Below are positions 17,395 to 27,004 of a stretch of DNA of 64,000 nt, one piece after another (position 1 is the stretch's first letter; each line of letters starts with the position of its first letter). The DNA is from Chryseobacterium sp. StRB126 (GTDB lineage Bacteria; Bacteroidota; Bacteroidia; Flavobacteriales; Weeksellaceae), in the NCBI RefSeq assembly GCF_000829375.1, contig NZ_AP014624.1, positions 1,612,001-1,676,000 of the forward strand. Reading direction: 5' to 3'. The notes under the pieces are model-generated. The model had not been told where the DNA came from and did no database searches. It saw nothing but the letters and a program-made list of their open reading frames with translations. The translations under genes were made by a program, and so were the position numbers.

Positions 17395-17727
17395 ATGGCA
17401 GGTCTGAGGTCACTTTTCTATTTTTATATCATATTGGTTTTTACCCTTTTCAATTCGAATTGGGCCGAAACATCATTGCAGAATATTCCTCACATTCCTC
17501 ATGCAAGCAATATCCATTTGCTGGATGTTTACGAAGAAGCGGATATGAATACGCATGCGTTGCCTGCAGCTTCTAAGATTATAAAACATTCGGTACGTAA
17601 GGATGAACCGGCAGTAGGTGATTTTTCCGCAGTTTTAAAAATTGCTCCGAAAATCATACTTCCTGATATTGCTATTTCCATTATTTGTGGAGTGAAGTCC
17701 TTTCTCCATCTCCTCCAGTTGTACTAG
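17395..17727 (+). CDS. Small hypothetical secreted or membrane protein
   Basis: A 110-residue protein, not assigned to a family. A hydrophobic N-terminus (LFYFYIILVFTLFNSNWA, about 7-24) looks like a signal peptide with cleavage after NWA, followed by His-rich NIPHIPHASNIH. The C-terminal third contains a second hydrophobic stretch (IILPDIAISIICGV). It lies 59 bases before the RND efflux operon in the same direction and after a TATTTTTG promoter element, so it could be the first gene of that transcript. Confidence 0.55.
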   Translation: MAGLRSLFYFYIILVFTLFNSNWAETSLQNIPHIPHASNIHLLDVYEEADMNTHALPAASKIIKHSVRKDEPAVGDFSAVLKIAPKIILPDIAISIICGVKSFLHLLQLY

Positions 17728-17786
17728 TTTAAGTTGTTGAAATTCAGATAATCTTAACGAAAATTTTATAACTTAAACATTCAAAA

Positions 17787-18875
17787 ATGTATTTTAAAAA
17801 TGTAATAATTTGCAGTCTTGCAATATTATTCGCAGTGTCATGCAATAAAGACAAGAAACAAAACGGTCAAAAAGAGAAAGAAGTTCCTGTACTGGAAATC
17901 AAGGAGAAAGATACCTTGGTAAGCAATCAGTTTGTGACCGATATTCAGGCTAAGAAGAATGTGGAGATGCGTTCCAGAATCGGTGGAATTATTCAGCATA
18001 TTTATGTTAATGAAGGGCAGTTTGTTCATCAGGGACAGCCCTTATTCAAAATCAATGATGCTGAATTACAGATGGAACTTTTAAAAGCCAATGCTGCTTT
18101 GAAACAAACTCAGGCTGATGTCCGTATCGCTGAAGTAGAACTGAAGCAGATCCAGAGTCTTCATGCTAAAAAATTTGTGGCCAATAATGAGCTGGAACTT
18201 GTAAAAGCTAAACTTTCATCCGCTCAGGCTAAGCATGCTTTTGCAGATGCTGAAAGAAGAGCGGTACTTCAGAAAATCAGTTTCACAAAGATTACAGCGC
18301 CTTTTGATGGGGTAATAGACGTAATTCCTCATAAAGACGGAAGTTTGGTGGAAAATGGAACCTTATTAACAACCTTATCACAGCTTAACGAGGTTTACGC
18401 CTACTTTTCAATTCCGGAAAACCTGTATTTTGAGCTTTTAGCCAATGATAAGATAGGAAGTCACCAAAAGATTGAATTAACGCTGCCAAACGGTGTGAAT
18501 TATCAGTTTAACGGAGCTTTAAAAACCGCTGAAGGAGAAATCGACAGAACAACGGGATCTATCCGGTATAAAGTTCTTTTCCCGAATCCTGACCGTCTGA
18601 TTAAACATGGTACTTCAGGAAAACTTATCATTTCCGAAAATCAGGATAATGCTATTCTTATTCCCCAAAAATCTACATTCTCTATTCAGGATAAAACCTA
18701 TGTTTTTGTAGTAGATAAACAGAATAAGGTGAAAATGACAAGCATTAAGATCGGAAGTACGCTGAGGGATTCCTATATGTTGGAAAGCGGTCTTAAAAAA
18801 GGAGATTTAATCATTTATGAAGGTACTCAGTCCTTAAAGGATGGTGATATTATTAAAATCAAAAAGAAGTATTAA
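17787..18875 (+). CDS. RND efflux periplasmic adaptor (membrane fusion) lipoprotein
   Basis: The adaptor that links the inner-membrane pump to the outer-membrane channel, 362 residues. The lipoprotein signal ends in FAVSCNKDKK (Cys about 19). The lipoyl-like half (RSRIGGIIQHIYVNEGQFVH, then GQPLFKINDAEL) is followed by a coiled-coil hairpin (about 95-150), the matching lipoyl half (ITAPFDGVIDVIPHKDGSLV) and a beta-barrel domain. This is the AcrA-type arrangement. It is followed after 28 bases by the pump gene. Substrates cannot be deduced. Confidence 0.92.
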   Translation: MYFKNVIICSLAILFAVSCNKDKKQNGQKEKEVPVLEIKEKDTLVSNQFVTDIQAKKNVEMRSRIGGIIQHIYVNEGQFVHQGQPLFKINDAELQMELLKANAALKQTQADVRIAEVELKQIQSLHAKKFVANNELELVKAKLSSAQAKHAFADAERRAVLQKISFTKITAPFDGVIDVIPHKDGSLVENGTLLTTLSQLNEVYAYFSIPENLYFELLANDKIGSHQKIELTLPNGVNYQFNGALKTAEGEIDRTTGSIRYKVLFPNPDRLIKHGTSGKLIISENQDNAILIPQKSTFSIQDKTYVFVVDKQNKVKMTSIKIGSTLRDSYMLESGLKKGDLIIYEGTQSLKDGDIIKIKKKY

Positions 18876-18903
18876 CCTTTCATAATTTTTAAATCAATTT
18901 ATT

Positions 18904-21900
18904 ATGGTAGAGATGTTTATAAGACGAAAGGTTCTTTCGTTGGTTATTTCCATATTATTTGTATTGCTGGGAATTATGGCATTATTAAAGATGCCGATTA
19001 CCCAGTTTCCAGATATTGTACCGCCTTCAGTAACAGTAACAGCAAAATATACTGGTGCCAATGCTGAAGTATCCGCCAATGCGGTTGCCCTTCCACTGGA
19101 GCGAGCCATTAATGGAGTTCCGGGAATGACGTATATGTCAACGGTAACTTCCAATGACGGGCTTACCCTGATTCAGGTTTTCTTTGAGGTGGGAACAGAT
19201 CCGGATGTAGCGGCGGTGAACGTTCAGAATAGGGTAACAACTATTCTTGATGAACTTCCTGAAGAAGTAATTCGTGCCGGAGTAACTACTGAAAAGGAGG
19301 TGAACAGTATGCTGATGTACCTCAACATTACGAGTACAGATCCAAGTCAGGATGAGCAGTTCATTTATAATTTTACAGATATTAACGTTCTTCAGGAACT
19401 GAAACGTATTGATGGAGTTGGTCGTGCTGAAATCATGGGGCAGAAAGAATACTCTATGAGGATATGGCTTGATCCACAGAAGATGGCAGCCTATAATATT
19501 TCTGCAGATGAAGTCATTACTTCGTTGCAAAAACAAAATATTTCGGCAGCACCCGGAAAAGTGGGAGAAACGTCCGGGAAAACTTCCAGCCAGCTTCAAT
19601 ATGTAATTAAATATAAAGGGAAATTCTTTGAACCTAAGCAATATGAAGAAGTTCCGATCCGATCCGATGTAGACGGAACCATCCTGAAGCTTAAAGATAT
19701 AGCTAAAGTAGAGTTTGGGGCGATGAACTACGGAATGGTTTCCAAAACAGACGGAAGGCCTTCTGCATCCATTATGATGAAGCAGCGTCCCGGTTCCAAT
19801 GCCTCTGAAGTAATTGAAAGCGTAAAAGCTAAAATGGAAGAATTAAAAGGGACTTCATTTCCACCCGGAATGGAATATAATATGGCCTACGATGTTTCCA
19901 GATTCCTTGATGCTTCCATCAGTGCAGTATTAACAACCCTTATTGAAGCCTTTATTCTGGTAGGAATTGTAGTGTTTATCTTCCTTCAGGATTGGCGTTC
20001 TACATTGATACCTGTATTAGCTGTTCCGGTGGCATTGATAGGCACCTTTGCCTTTATGAATATGCTGGATTTCTCCGTAAACCTATTGACATTATTTGCT
20101 TTGGTATTGGCTATCGGAATTGTGGTAGATAACGCCATTGTCGTCGTTGAGGCCGTTCATGTAAAAATGGAAGAAGGTATGAATGCGATGGATGCTACCA
20201 TCAGTGCTACAAAGGAAATTGCAGGAGCAGTAGTAGCGATTACCATTGTAATGTCTGCTGTATTCATTCCGGTGGCATTTTTGGATGGTCCGGTAGGAGT
20301 GTTTTACCGTCAGTTTTCATTGACACTGGCCATCAGTATTGTTATTTCAGGGGTGAATGCATTGACGCTTACTCCGGCATTGTGTGCCATTATTTTAAAA
20401 CCACACAATCATAATAAAAAGAAAACGATTATTGACAGAGCTTTCCAAAGTTTCAATACTGGTTTTGAAAGACTTACCAATGGCTATGTTGGAATTCTAT
20501 CAAAATTTGCCACAAGAACTACAGTTACTTTTGGGTTATTGTTCCTGTTCATTGGGTTAACGTTTGTAACCAGTAAGTTCCTTCCAACCGGATTTATTCC
20601 AATGGAAGACCAGGGAATGGTGTATGTAAGTGTAACCACTCCACAAGGGGCGACCGTAGAAAGAACAGAAAAGGTTTTGGATGAAGTAACAGTGATTGCC
20701 AAGAAGATAAAAGGAGTTGAAAACGTAACAACACTGGCAGGATACAGTATCGTAACGGAAATTGCAGGTTCATCCTACGGAATGGCGATGATTAACCTAA
20801 AAGACTGGAAAGAAAGATCTATTTCAGTTAATGAATTGATTACCGAGCTTTCAGAGAAAACAAAAGGGATTGCTGATGCACAGATCGAAATCTTTGCTCC
20901 GCCAACGGTTCCTGGATTTGGAAATACAAGTGGCTTTGAATTGCGTTTGTTGGATAGAACAGGAGGGACTATTGAAAATACAGATAAGATCACCAAAGAT
21001 TTTGTCAAAAAATTGAATGAAGCTCCAGAGTTGCAGAACAGCTTTACAAGCTTTGATGCGACTTTCCCGCAATACATGATTAATGTAGATTATGATATGG
21101 CTGCGAAGAAAGGAATATCCGTAGATAATGCGATGTCCACATTGCAGACCATGCTGGGATCTTATTATGCCACCAACTTTATCCGTTTTAGTCAGATGTA
21201 TAAAGTAATGGTTCAGGCAAGTCCGGAACACAGAGACACGCCTGAAAGTATTCTGAATTTATACCTGAAAAATGATAAAGGGGAAATGATTCCTTTTTCA
21301 ACATTTATCACCATTGAAAAAGTATATGGACCGGAAGTACTGACGAGGTATAACATGTATATGTCAGCTATGATTAATGGAGAGCCTGCAGATGGTTATA
21401 GTTCAGGTGATGCTATTGCGGCGGTAGAGCGAGTTGCTAAAGAAACGCTTCCAAGAGGTTTCGATATTGAATGGTCAGGGATGACAAGAGAAGAAATCTT
21501 ATCAGGAAATCAAACCGTATATATTTTCCTGATCTGTCTGTTGTTTGTATACCTTTTACTGGCTGCCCAATATGAAAGTTTCCTTCTTCCGATGCCTGTA
21601 TTATTAAGCCTTCCAACCGGAATCTTTGGTTCTTATATCGCATTGGTATTGGCAGGATTGGATAATAATATTTACGCACAGGTTGCTTTGGTCATGCTGA
21701 TCGGGCTTTTAGCGAAAAATGCCATCCTGATTGTAGAATTTGCAGTAGCCAGAAATAAACAGGGGTATGATATTATTCCTGCGGCCATTGAAGGAGCAAG
21801 ACAACGTCTGAGACCTATTCTGATGACTTCTTTTGCCTTTGTGGCCGGACTTATCCCGTTGTGTATTGCATCAGGAGCCGGAGCAATTGGTAACCGTTCT

Positions 21901-22026
21901 ATTGGTACGGCAGCAGCAGGAGGAATGCTGATAGGAACCATCTTCGGATTGGTAGTCATTCCAGGGTTGTATATATTCTTTGCGAAACTTGAAAATAAGA
22001 AGAAAGATGAAAAGATTAAATCATAG
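18904..22026 (+). CDS. RND multidrug efflux pump, inner-membrane permease (HAE1 type)
   Basis: Proton-driven trimeric exporter of the AcrB/HAE1 family, 1040 residues, with the standard pattern of 12 membrane helices and two large periplasmic loops. It starts MVEMFIRRKVLSLVISI and has the family sequence KMPITQFPDIVPPSVTV. The TM4 proton-relay segment reads AIGIVVDNAIVVVEAV; Asp about 409 is kept while the second Asp of the usual DD pair is Asn, a variant also found in related pumps. The late segment GARQRLRPILMTSFAFVAGL is typical. Its end overlaps the start of the channel gene by 20 bases, so the three genes are translated together. Confidence 0.95.
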   Translation: MVEMFIRRKVLSLVISILFVLLGIMALLKMPITQFPDIVPPSVTVTAKYTGANAEVSANAVALPLERAINGVPGMTYMSTVTSNDGLTLIQVFFEVGTDPDVAAVNVQNRVTTILDELPEEVIRAGVTTEKEVNSMLMYLNITSTDPSQDEQFIYNFTDINVLQELKRIDGVGRAEIMGQKEYSMRIWLDPQKMAAYNISADEVITSLQKQNISAAPGKVGETSGKTSSQLQYVIKYKGKFFEPKQYEEVPIRSDVDGTILKLKDIAKVEFGAMNYGMVSKTDGRPSASIMMKQRPGSNASEVIESVKAKMEELKGTSFPPGMEYNMAYDVSRFLDASISAVLTTLIEAFILVGIVVFIFLQDWRSTLIPVLAVPVALIGTFAFMNMLDFSVNLLTLFALVLAIGIVVDNAIVVVEAVHVKMEEGMNAMDATISATKEIAGAVVAITIVMSAVFIPVAFLDGPVGVFYRQFSLTLAISIVISGVNALTLTPALCAIILKPHNHNKKKTIIDRAFQSFNTGFERLTNGYVGILSKFATRTTVTFGLLFLFIGLTFVTSKFLPTGFIPMEDQGMVYVSVTTPQGATVERTEKVLDEVTVIAKKIKGVENVTTLAGYSIVTEIAGSSYGMAMINLKDWKERSISVNELITELSEKTKGIADAQIEIFAPPTVPGFGNTSGFELRLLDRTGGTIENTDKITKDFVKKLNEAPELQNSFTSFDATFPQYMINVDYDMAAKKGISVDNAMSTLQTMLGSYYATNFIRFSQMYKVMVQASPEHRDTPESILNLYLKNDKGEMIPFSTFITIEKVYGPEVLTRYNMYMSAMINGEPADGYSSGDAIAAVERVAKETLPRGFDIEWSGMTREEILSGNQTVYIFLICLLFVYLLLAAQYESFLLPMPVLLSLPTGIFGSYIALVLAGLDNNIYAQVALVMLIGLLAKNAILIVEFAVARNKQGYDIIPAAIEGARQRLRPILMTSFAFVAGLIPLCIASGAGAIGNRSIGTAAAGGMLIGTIFGLVVIPGLYIFFAKLENKKKDEKIKS

Positions 22027-23449
22027 AAATATATTGTACAGTATAGCTGCCTTAAGCTTAGTTTCATGTGCTGTTCCGCAGGTTGCGGATATCAAAAAAG
22101 CGCAGACACTTCCGGAAATACCTGCTAAAACAGTAAGTTCAGAAGAATTTCAGCAACTTGATCTGAAAGCTTATTTTACTGATGCTCATTTACTGGAGCT
22201 TTTTAATAAAGTAGTCCAGGCCAACCCGGATTTTCAGATTGCGCAGCAAAGAGTGGAAATAGCTAATAGTTTCCTGCAAAGATCGAAGATGGATCTTTTA
22301 CCTTCTCTTGAAGTAGGAGCAGAAGTTAGTGGAAACCACTATGGAAAATATACGATGGAGGGAGTGGGAAATTATGATACCAACCTTTCCCCCAATATCA
22401 CGGAAAAGCAGAAAATCAACCGTGATTTCACGCCCAATTATTGGCTTGGAGCAAGAAGCAGCTGGGAAATTGATGCATGGGGTAAGTTGAAAAATAAGAA
22501 ACTTGCCGCCCAAAAGAAGTATCTGGCTTCTACAGAAGGATTGCGATTGCTTCAGGTGGAGCTTTTCACCGATATTGCTAACCTGTATTATCAGTTGGTA
22601 GCTTTGGATAACCGTTTGGCGATTTATCAGAAAAACTACAATCTTCAACAGAGAGCTTTTGAAATTGTTCTGGCACAGCGTGAAGTAGGAAAAGCTACAG
22701 AACTTGCCGTACAACAATTCAAAGCACAGAATAACAACTGGCTGGCGGAAATAGAACATATCAAAGTAGAGATTGTAACCGTGGAACAGGCCATTACAAC
22801 TTTAACAGGAAGTTATGGCGGTGAGGTGAATCGTGGTAAAATCCTGATGCCTACCAATATGGATGTTTTAAATAAAACCATTAATGTAGAAGCTGTTATA
22901 CACTCAAGACCGGATGTGGCAGCCCATTATTATGTGTTGGAGGCTTCTCAGGCAGATGCCAAGGCCGCAAGAGCAGCTTTTTACCCAAAAATCGATCTTG
23001 GAGTGGGAATTGGGATGAATTCTTTCTCTGTAGAAACATTTTTCAAACCCAGCTCATTAGCAGGGCAGCTGTTGGGTGGGTTAATGGTTCCTGTTTTTAA
23101 TAAAGGTCAGCTGAAATATGAGTTTAAAGTAGCCAGTAAAGAACAGGAGATTGCTTTTTTAAATTATCAGAAGAGTATCACCACGGCATTCAATGAGCTT
23201 CAGTCTATTTTGAAACAGACCAGAATTTATGAAAGAGTTTTAAAATTAAAATCAGAAGAAGTAGGTTTTCTGGACCGTGGAGTTGAGGTTTCCAATGATC
23301 TGTACCTTACAGGATACGCGAATTATTTCGAACTGATTAACTCACAAAAAAGTAAACTGACGGCAGAGCTTGATCTGTTACAGTTTCAGCATCAGAATAC
23401 GAGAAATAATGTTCTGTTGTTTAAAGCTTTAGGGGGAAAATTGAATTAA
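22007..23449 (+). CDS. Outer-membrane efflux channel, TolC/NodT-like lipoprotein
   Basis: The outer-membrane factor of the RND system, 480 residues. The ATG at 22007 gives a lipoprotein signal (HRNILYSIAALSLVSC); an upstream in-frame start inside the pump gene is less likely. Two long helical OEP repeats are visible (about 70-270 and 290-470), with SSWEIDAWGKLKNKKLAAQ in the first and the repeat-2 counterpart RPDVAAHYYVLEASQADAKA. It overlaps the pump gene by 20 bases. The operon thus contains all three parts of a tripartite pump. No regulator gene is adjacent. Confidence 0.92.
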   Translation: MKRLNHRNILYSIAALSLVSCAVPQVADIKKAQTLPEIPAKTVSSEEFQQLDLKAYFTDAHLLELFNKVVQANPDFQIAQQRVEIANSFLQRSKMDLLPSLEVGAEVSGNHYGKYTMEGVGNYDTNLSPNITEKQKINRDFTPNYWLGARSSWEIDAWGKLKNKKLAAQKKYLASTEGLRLLQVELFTDIANLYYQLVALDNRLAIYQKNYNLQQRAFEIVLAQREVGKATELAVQQFKAQNNNWLAEIEHIKVEIVTVEQAITTLTGSYGGEVNRGKILMPTNMDVLNKTINVEAVIHSRPDVAAHYYVLEASQADAKAARAAFYPKIDLGVGIGMNSFSVETFFKPSSLAGQLLGGLMVPVFNKGQLKYEFKVASKEQEIAFLNYQKSITTAFNELQSILKQTRIYERVLKLKSEEVGFLDRGVEVSNDLYLTGYANYFELINSQKSKLTAELDLLQFQHQNTRNNVLLFKALGGKLN

Positions 23450-23468
23450 AAATAATCAATTACTTTTT

Positions 23469-23500
23469 CGGTTTTGTAAACCGACCATTTTTATTTTTTT
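23469..23500 (+). terminator. Hairpin terminator after the efflux operon
   Basis: CGGTTT/AAACCG stem with a three-base loop at 23469-23483, followed by ACCATTTTTATTTTTTT. A second imperfect stem-loop (AAGAGGCTGTCTC with GGAGGCAGCTTCTTT) lies at 23508-23545. Confidence 0.65.
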
Positions 23501-23579
23501 ACGATGAAGAAAGAGGCTGTCTCAGTAGGAGGCAGCTTCTTTTGATTTTTAAAGAGATTATAATTTTTTTGTTAAATAA

Positions 23580-23650
23580 CCCGAGTTTGGGATCATAAAA
23601 TTAAGGATAGTAGTCTGGAAGCTGGAAGCGAGAGGCTGGAAGTTACTATA
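23580..23650 (+). repeat. Dispersed intergenic repeat, copy B
   Basis: Runs CCCGAGTTTGGGATC, AAATTAAGGATAGTAG, TGGAAGCTGGAAGCGAGAGG and TGGAAGTTACTA. It is the most complete copy; the other two lie inverted to each other at 12678-12750 and 12843-12888. The rest of 23.65-23.81 kb is unremarkable non-coding DNA. Confidence 0.55.
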
Positions 23651-23814
23651 CAAGGTGTAGAATTACGAATTATCCGAAATTCGGACCTAAAACACAATTA
23701 AAATAGTACAGTATAGAGCACTGAGATCCTGAGTTAACAGATGGTTGCCCATGTGATTGCATTAGAATCTGATTTTCGTAAAAAGGTCTCCGCTTTCAGA
23801 CAATGTTTTAATAA

Positions 23815-23849
23815 AAAAGAGACTGTCATTAAGACGGTCTCTTTTGTAT
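23815..23849. terminator. Hairpin terminator, probably for the cold-shock gene
   Basis: Stem AAAAGAGACTGTC/GACGGTCTCTTTT (one G:T pair) with a five-base loop. It has A's on one side and T's on the other, so it can work in both directions. It lies 45 bases beyond the stop of the minus-strand cold-shock gene. Confidence 0.7.
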
Positions 23850-23892
23850 CGTTTAAAAACATATCTGCAATATATTACAGAATGTGTTTATC

Positions 23893-24315
23893 TTATTTAA
23901 CAATCTGGATTTCAACTGCAGAAAATCCTTTTGGAGATTTTTCCTTTTCAAAAGAAACCTTGTTTCCTTTTTTTACCGGTTCTATACAGTTATTATTGTG
24001 GAAGAAGATATTTTCTTTGGAGTTATCTTCAGTAATGAAACCATATCCTTTTTCACTAAGGAAAGTAACAATTCCTGTTTTTCTTGGATCTTCTTCAATA
24101 ATAGGAGCAGCTCCCAATTGAATATCATCAAGATTTACTTCCTGTCTTTGTTCAGGTGGAGTAGAAGTTAACCTTCCGAATTCATCTACATACATGAAGA
24201 CATCCTCCGCTCCTTTGTTGTTGTTCGTTTTACGTTCTTCGCGTCTTAGCGCTTTTTCTTTTTGCTTTTGAATTTTTTTCTTGAAATTTTCCTTTTTAGA
24301 AAAAGAATCTGCCAT
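23893..24315 (-). CDS. Cold-shock-domain nucleic-acid-binding protein with basic N-terminal extension
   Basis: A 140-residue cytoplasmic protein. The C-terminal 60 residues form a cold-shock domain: GIVTFLSEKGYGFITED carries the RNP1-like KGYGFI, and ENIFFHNNN is the RNP2-like FFH. The N-terminal half has a very basic helix (KKENFKKKIQKQKEKALRRE) followed by an acidic linker, an arrangement different from the ordinary 65-70 residue Csp. Likely an RNA chaperone or RNA-binding protein. A 700-base non-coding stretch upstream may include a long 5' leader, as known for csp genes elsewhere, but no specific structure was identified. Confidence 0.85.
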   Translation of the reverse strand: MADSFSKKENFKKKIQKQKEKALRREERKTNNNKGAEDVFMYVDEFGRLTSTPPEQRQEVNLDDIQLGAAPIIEEDPRKTGIVTFLSEKGYGFITEDNSKENIFFHNNNCIEPVKKGNKVSFEKEKSPKGFSAVEIQIVK

Positions 24316-25018
24316 AAATTATTTTTAGTATTTAGTTTCTATAAATTGTATTGTTCACTCTGGTCTGCCTTAGACCTTAAAGTCCGTCGATGTTTCCTGT
24401 TGTGGGGTTTCCTAATCATACAGAGCTTTAAAATTCCGACAAGTATTGTTCTGGGTAGAAAAATAAAAGTTTAAAATATGGCTGCTCAAAAAGCAAAGAC
24501 AGAATACGTATATTCTAAGTCGTTACAGAAAACAAAGTAGAGACTTTGGTTAATAATATGCAAATATACAATAATAAAATGAATAAAACTGTTTTTAAAT
24601 GATTGATTATCAGAAATGGTTTTTATGAAAAATTAACCGGATGTTCTTATTTACAGATGAATAATGCAGCAATGGATGTTTTTTACCAAAAATCCTCAGT
24701 AAGCTGAGGATTAAAAAAAATATATTAAGAATGAAATGGTGTGTGTTAATACGGGTGGGAGAGCATCAAATGCTGTGCCTAAAATTCACTTAAGCTGGAA
24801 AAGTTAAGCATCTGTTTAATATTAAAACCCTAAATCAAACTCTATCTGTCTGGTAGATAATAGGATATTGAAAGGAATATGTTTGTATAAATTTTTAATA
24901 TTTTACAAGAGTTTCTAAGCTTAAAATGGAATCTGTTTGAAATTCCCGAAAAATTCACCATGTTGAGATAGCTTTTATTGTTCATCTTTGCTTCATCAAC
25001 AAATTAAAAATTAAAAAA
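24316..25018. other. Long non-coding region between csp and SDR genes
   Basis: About 700 bases containing both divergent promoters. A perfect hairpin AATCCTCAG/CTGAGGATT lies at 24691-24712; on the minus strand it is followed by a T-run, so it would end a minus-strand transcript, yet no gene lies upstream on that strand. No open frame is convincing. A 70-codon frame at 24262-24474 overlaps the csp start and is rejected. Confidence 0.45.
24963..24990 (+). promoter_or_regulatory. Candidate promoter of the SDR gene
   Basis: TTG at 24963-24965 and CATCTTTG at 24983-24990 (one mismatch to TAnnTTTG), spacer 17 bases. The ATG lies 28 bases downstream. Confidence 0.4.
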
Positions 25019-25774
25019 ATGTCAACACAAGATGTAAAAGGAAAAGTTGTTTTAATAGCCGGGGGAGGTAAAAACCTTGGTGGATTATTGAGTAAAGGCT
25101 TTGCAGCAAAAGGAGCGAAACTGGCTATACACTATAATAGTGAAAGCTCCAGAGCTGAAAGTGAAAAAACACTGGCAGAAGTTCAGGCACTGGGTGCTGA
25201 AGCATTTCTTTTTCAGGGAGACCTTACCAAAGTAGATAATATTGCTAAATTTTTTGATGAAACTATCTCCCGTTTTGGCGGTGTGGATATTGCCATCAAC
25301 ACAGTAGGAATGGTACTGAAAAAGCCATTCTCAGAAACTACGGAAGCAGAGTATGATACCATGTTCAATGTTAATTCAAAAGCAGCGTATTTCTTTTTAC
25401 AGGAAGCTGGTAAAAAAATAAATGGCCACGGTAAGATTTGTACGATTGTAACTTCATTACTGGCTGCATATACAGGGCTTTATTCCACATATGCAGGAGC
25501 AAAAGCACCGGTAGAGCATTTTACGAGAGCAGCATCTAAGGAATTTGGAGCCAGAGGAATTTCTGTAACAGCTGTAGCGCCAGGTCCTATGGATACTCCG
25601 TTCTTCTATGGTCAGGAAACAGATGATGCGGTAGCTTATCACAAATCAGCATCTGCATTGGGTGGACTTACCGATATTAAAGACATTGCTCCATTGGTAG
25701 AGTTTTTGGTAACTGATGGTTGGTGGATCACAGGGCAGACAATCTTTGCCAACGGTGGTTACACAACAAGATAA
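25019..25774 (+). CDS. Short-chain dehydrogenase/reductase (SDR)
   Basis: A classical SDR of 251 residues, NAD(P)-dependent and cytoplasmic. The nucleotide-binding loop is AGGGKNLGG (a variant of TGxxxGxG, about residues 14-22). The NNAG-like motif is INTVG at about 96, the catalytic Ser is in VTSLLAAY, and Tyr/Lys are in YAGAK (about 158-162), with GPMDTPFF following. It begins with a short polar tag (MSTQDVKGKVVLIAGG). The gene stands alone between its promoter and a strong terminator. The substrate cannot be predicted. Confidence 0.9.
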   Translation: MSTQDVKGKVVLIAGGGKNLGGLLSKGFAAKGAKLAIHYNSESSRAESEKTLAEVQALGAEAFLFQGDLTKVDNIAKFFDETISRFGGVDIAINTVGMVLKKPFSETTEAEYDTMFNVNSKAAYFFLQEAGKKINGHGKICTIVTSLLAAYTGLYSTYAGAKAPVEHFTRAASKEFGARGISVTAVAPGPMDTPFFYGQETDDAVAYHKSASALGGLTDIKDIAPLVEFLVTDGWWITGQTIFANGGYTTR

Positions 25775-25794
25775 CCGGAAATCCATTACATAAA

Positions 25795-25830
25795 AAACTC
25801 ACTGAAAATAACTTTCAGTGAGTTTTTTTA
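25795..25830. terminator. Rho-independent terminator between SDR gene and lgt
   Basis: A 13-bp perfect stem AAACTCACTGAAA/TTTCAGTGAGTTT with a 5-base loop and a T-run. It lies between convergent genes and can serve both. Confidence 0.85.
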
Positions 25831-25852
25831 TTTAATTCAAGGAAACGGAGAA

Positions 25853-26689
25853 CTATAACGTTCTCATCTTTCCTTTTTCCCATACACTTTTAATAATGAA
25901 GAAAAGTCCCAGGAGAACAAAAGGAATACTTAAAAGCTGTCCCATATTTAAGCTCATCCCATGCTCGAATTCTACTTGATCTACCTTGATAAACTCAATC
26001 AGAATTCTCATGATAAAGATTAAAAGAATACTGATCCCGAAATAGAATCCTTTTCCGATTTTGAAAATGTCTTTCTTGTAAATAAGATAAACAAGAAGGA
26101 AAATAACAAAATAAGAGATCGCCTCATAAAGTTGGGTCGGATGCCTCGGAAGATTATCTACCTGATGGAATATAAATGCCCATGGAACATTGGTAGGAGT
26201 TCCAATGATTTCAGAATTCATAAGATTGGCCAGTCTGATAAAAACTCCGGCCAAAGGAAGTACAATAGCGATGGCATCCAAAACAGTCATTAAAGGTATT
26301 TTAAACTTTCTGGAATAGATGAGCAGCATAATCATTAATCCAATTCCACCACCGTGGCTTGCAAGTCCTGCGAAACCGGTAAAATGGTAATCGCCATCTG
26401 GACCTCTTTGAATGGGTAAAAAGATTTCTAGAGGATGCTGGGAATAATAATCGAAATCATAGAAAATACAATGCCCTAATCGGGCACCGGCTAAAATCCC
26501 GATAAGCGCATATGAAAATATGGCCTCATGGGCCTGGATACTTAAGTTTTCTTTTTTATAAATGCTTTTTAAAATATTGAAGCATAAAACAAGTCCTGAA
26601 AGAAATAACAGGCCGTAATATTTAATGGAAACACCTAAAATATTAACGATTTCAGGATTAACATCCCAGTTGATATATAATAAACTCAT
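25853..26689 (-). CDS. lgt: Prolipoprotein diacylglyceryl transferase Lgt
   Basis: An inner-membrane enzyme that moves the diacylglyceryl group of phosphatidylglycerol to the lipobox Cys of prolipoproteins, the first step in lipoprotein maturation. 278 residues with about seven membrane helices. Landmarks are GILAGARLGHCIFYD, GLASHGGGIGLMI (the active-site loop), RLANLMNSEIIG (Lgt signature region) and RHPTQLYEA. The many lipoproteins in this window would be its substrates. It is divergent from the VIT1 gene, with a TATCTTTG element at its 5' side. Confidence 0.93.
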   Translation of the reverse strand: MSLLYINWDVNPEIVNILGVSIKYYGLLFLSGLVLCFNILKSIYKKENLSIQAHEAIFSYALIGILAGARLGHCIFYDFDYYSQHPLEIFLPIQRGPDGDYHFTGFAGLASHGGGIGLMIMLLIYSRKFKIPLMTVLDAIAIVLPLAGVFIRLANLMNSEIIGTPTNVPWAFIFHQVDNLPRHPTQLYEAISYFVIFLLVYLIYKKDIFKIGKGFYFGISILLIFIMRILIEFIKVDQVEFEHGMSLNMGQLLSIPFVLLGLFFIIKSVWEKGKMRTL

Positions 26690-27004
26690 TGATATTGTTA
26701 TCGGATTTTACGGATGCAAAGATAAGAAAATAGGATTTTGACGTAATAATGCTGGTTTTTTTGAGTCTTATGTTTTGACTATTAATGTTTTAAATCCTAT
26801 TTTATTGATGGTATGAACAAACTTTGTACGATAAAATACTTGCTTTTTTTTCATAAAAACTGAGGGTAATTTAAAATCATTCTTGAAGAAACATTTTATA
26901 ACTTTAAGCTGAGTTTAAAAAGTTTTATTGAGGTGGCTCTGAAATAATTTTATACTTTTCATTTCCCTATTTATAATCTAAATAACACCATACAGAAATT
27001 AATT
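26690..27004. other. Divergent promoter region between lgt and the VIT1 gene
   Basis: 315 bases. On the minus strand TATCTTTG (26717-26724) lies 28 bases before the lgt start and is its probable -7 element. No clear element for the plus-strand gene was fixed. The rest is AT-rich with no open frame. Confidence 0.45.

Noticed and set aside
19138..22067. Long antisense frames under the RND pump and channel genes
   Set aside because: They are shadows of well-conserved coding DNA on the plus strand.
23741..24171. Plus-strand open frames of 95-126 codons
   Set aside because: They lie antisense to the cold-shock-domain gene, which has clear RNP motifs on the other strand.
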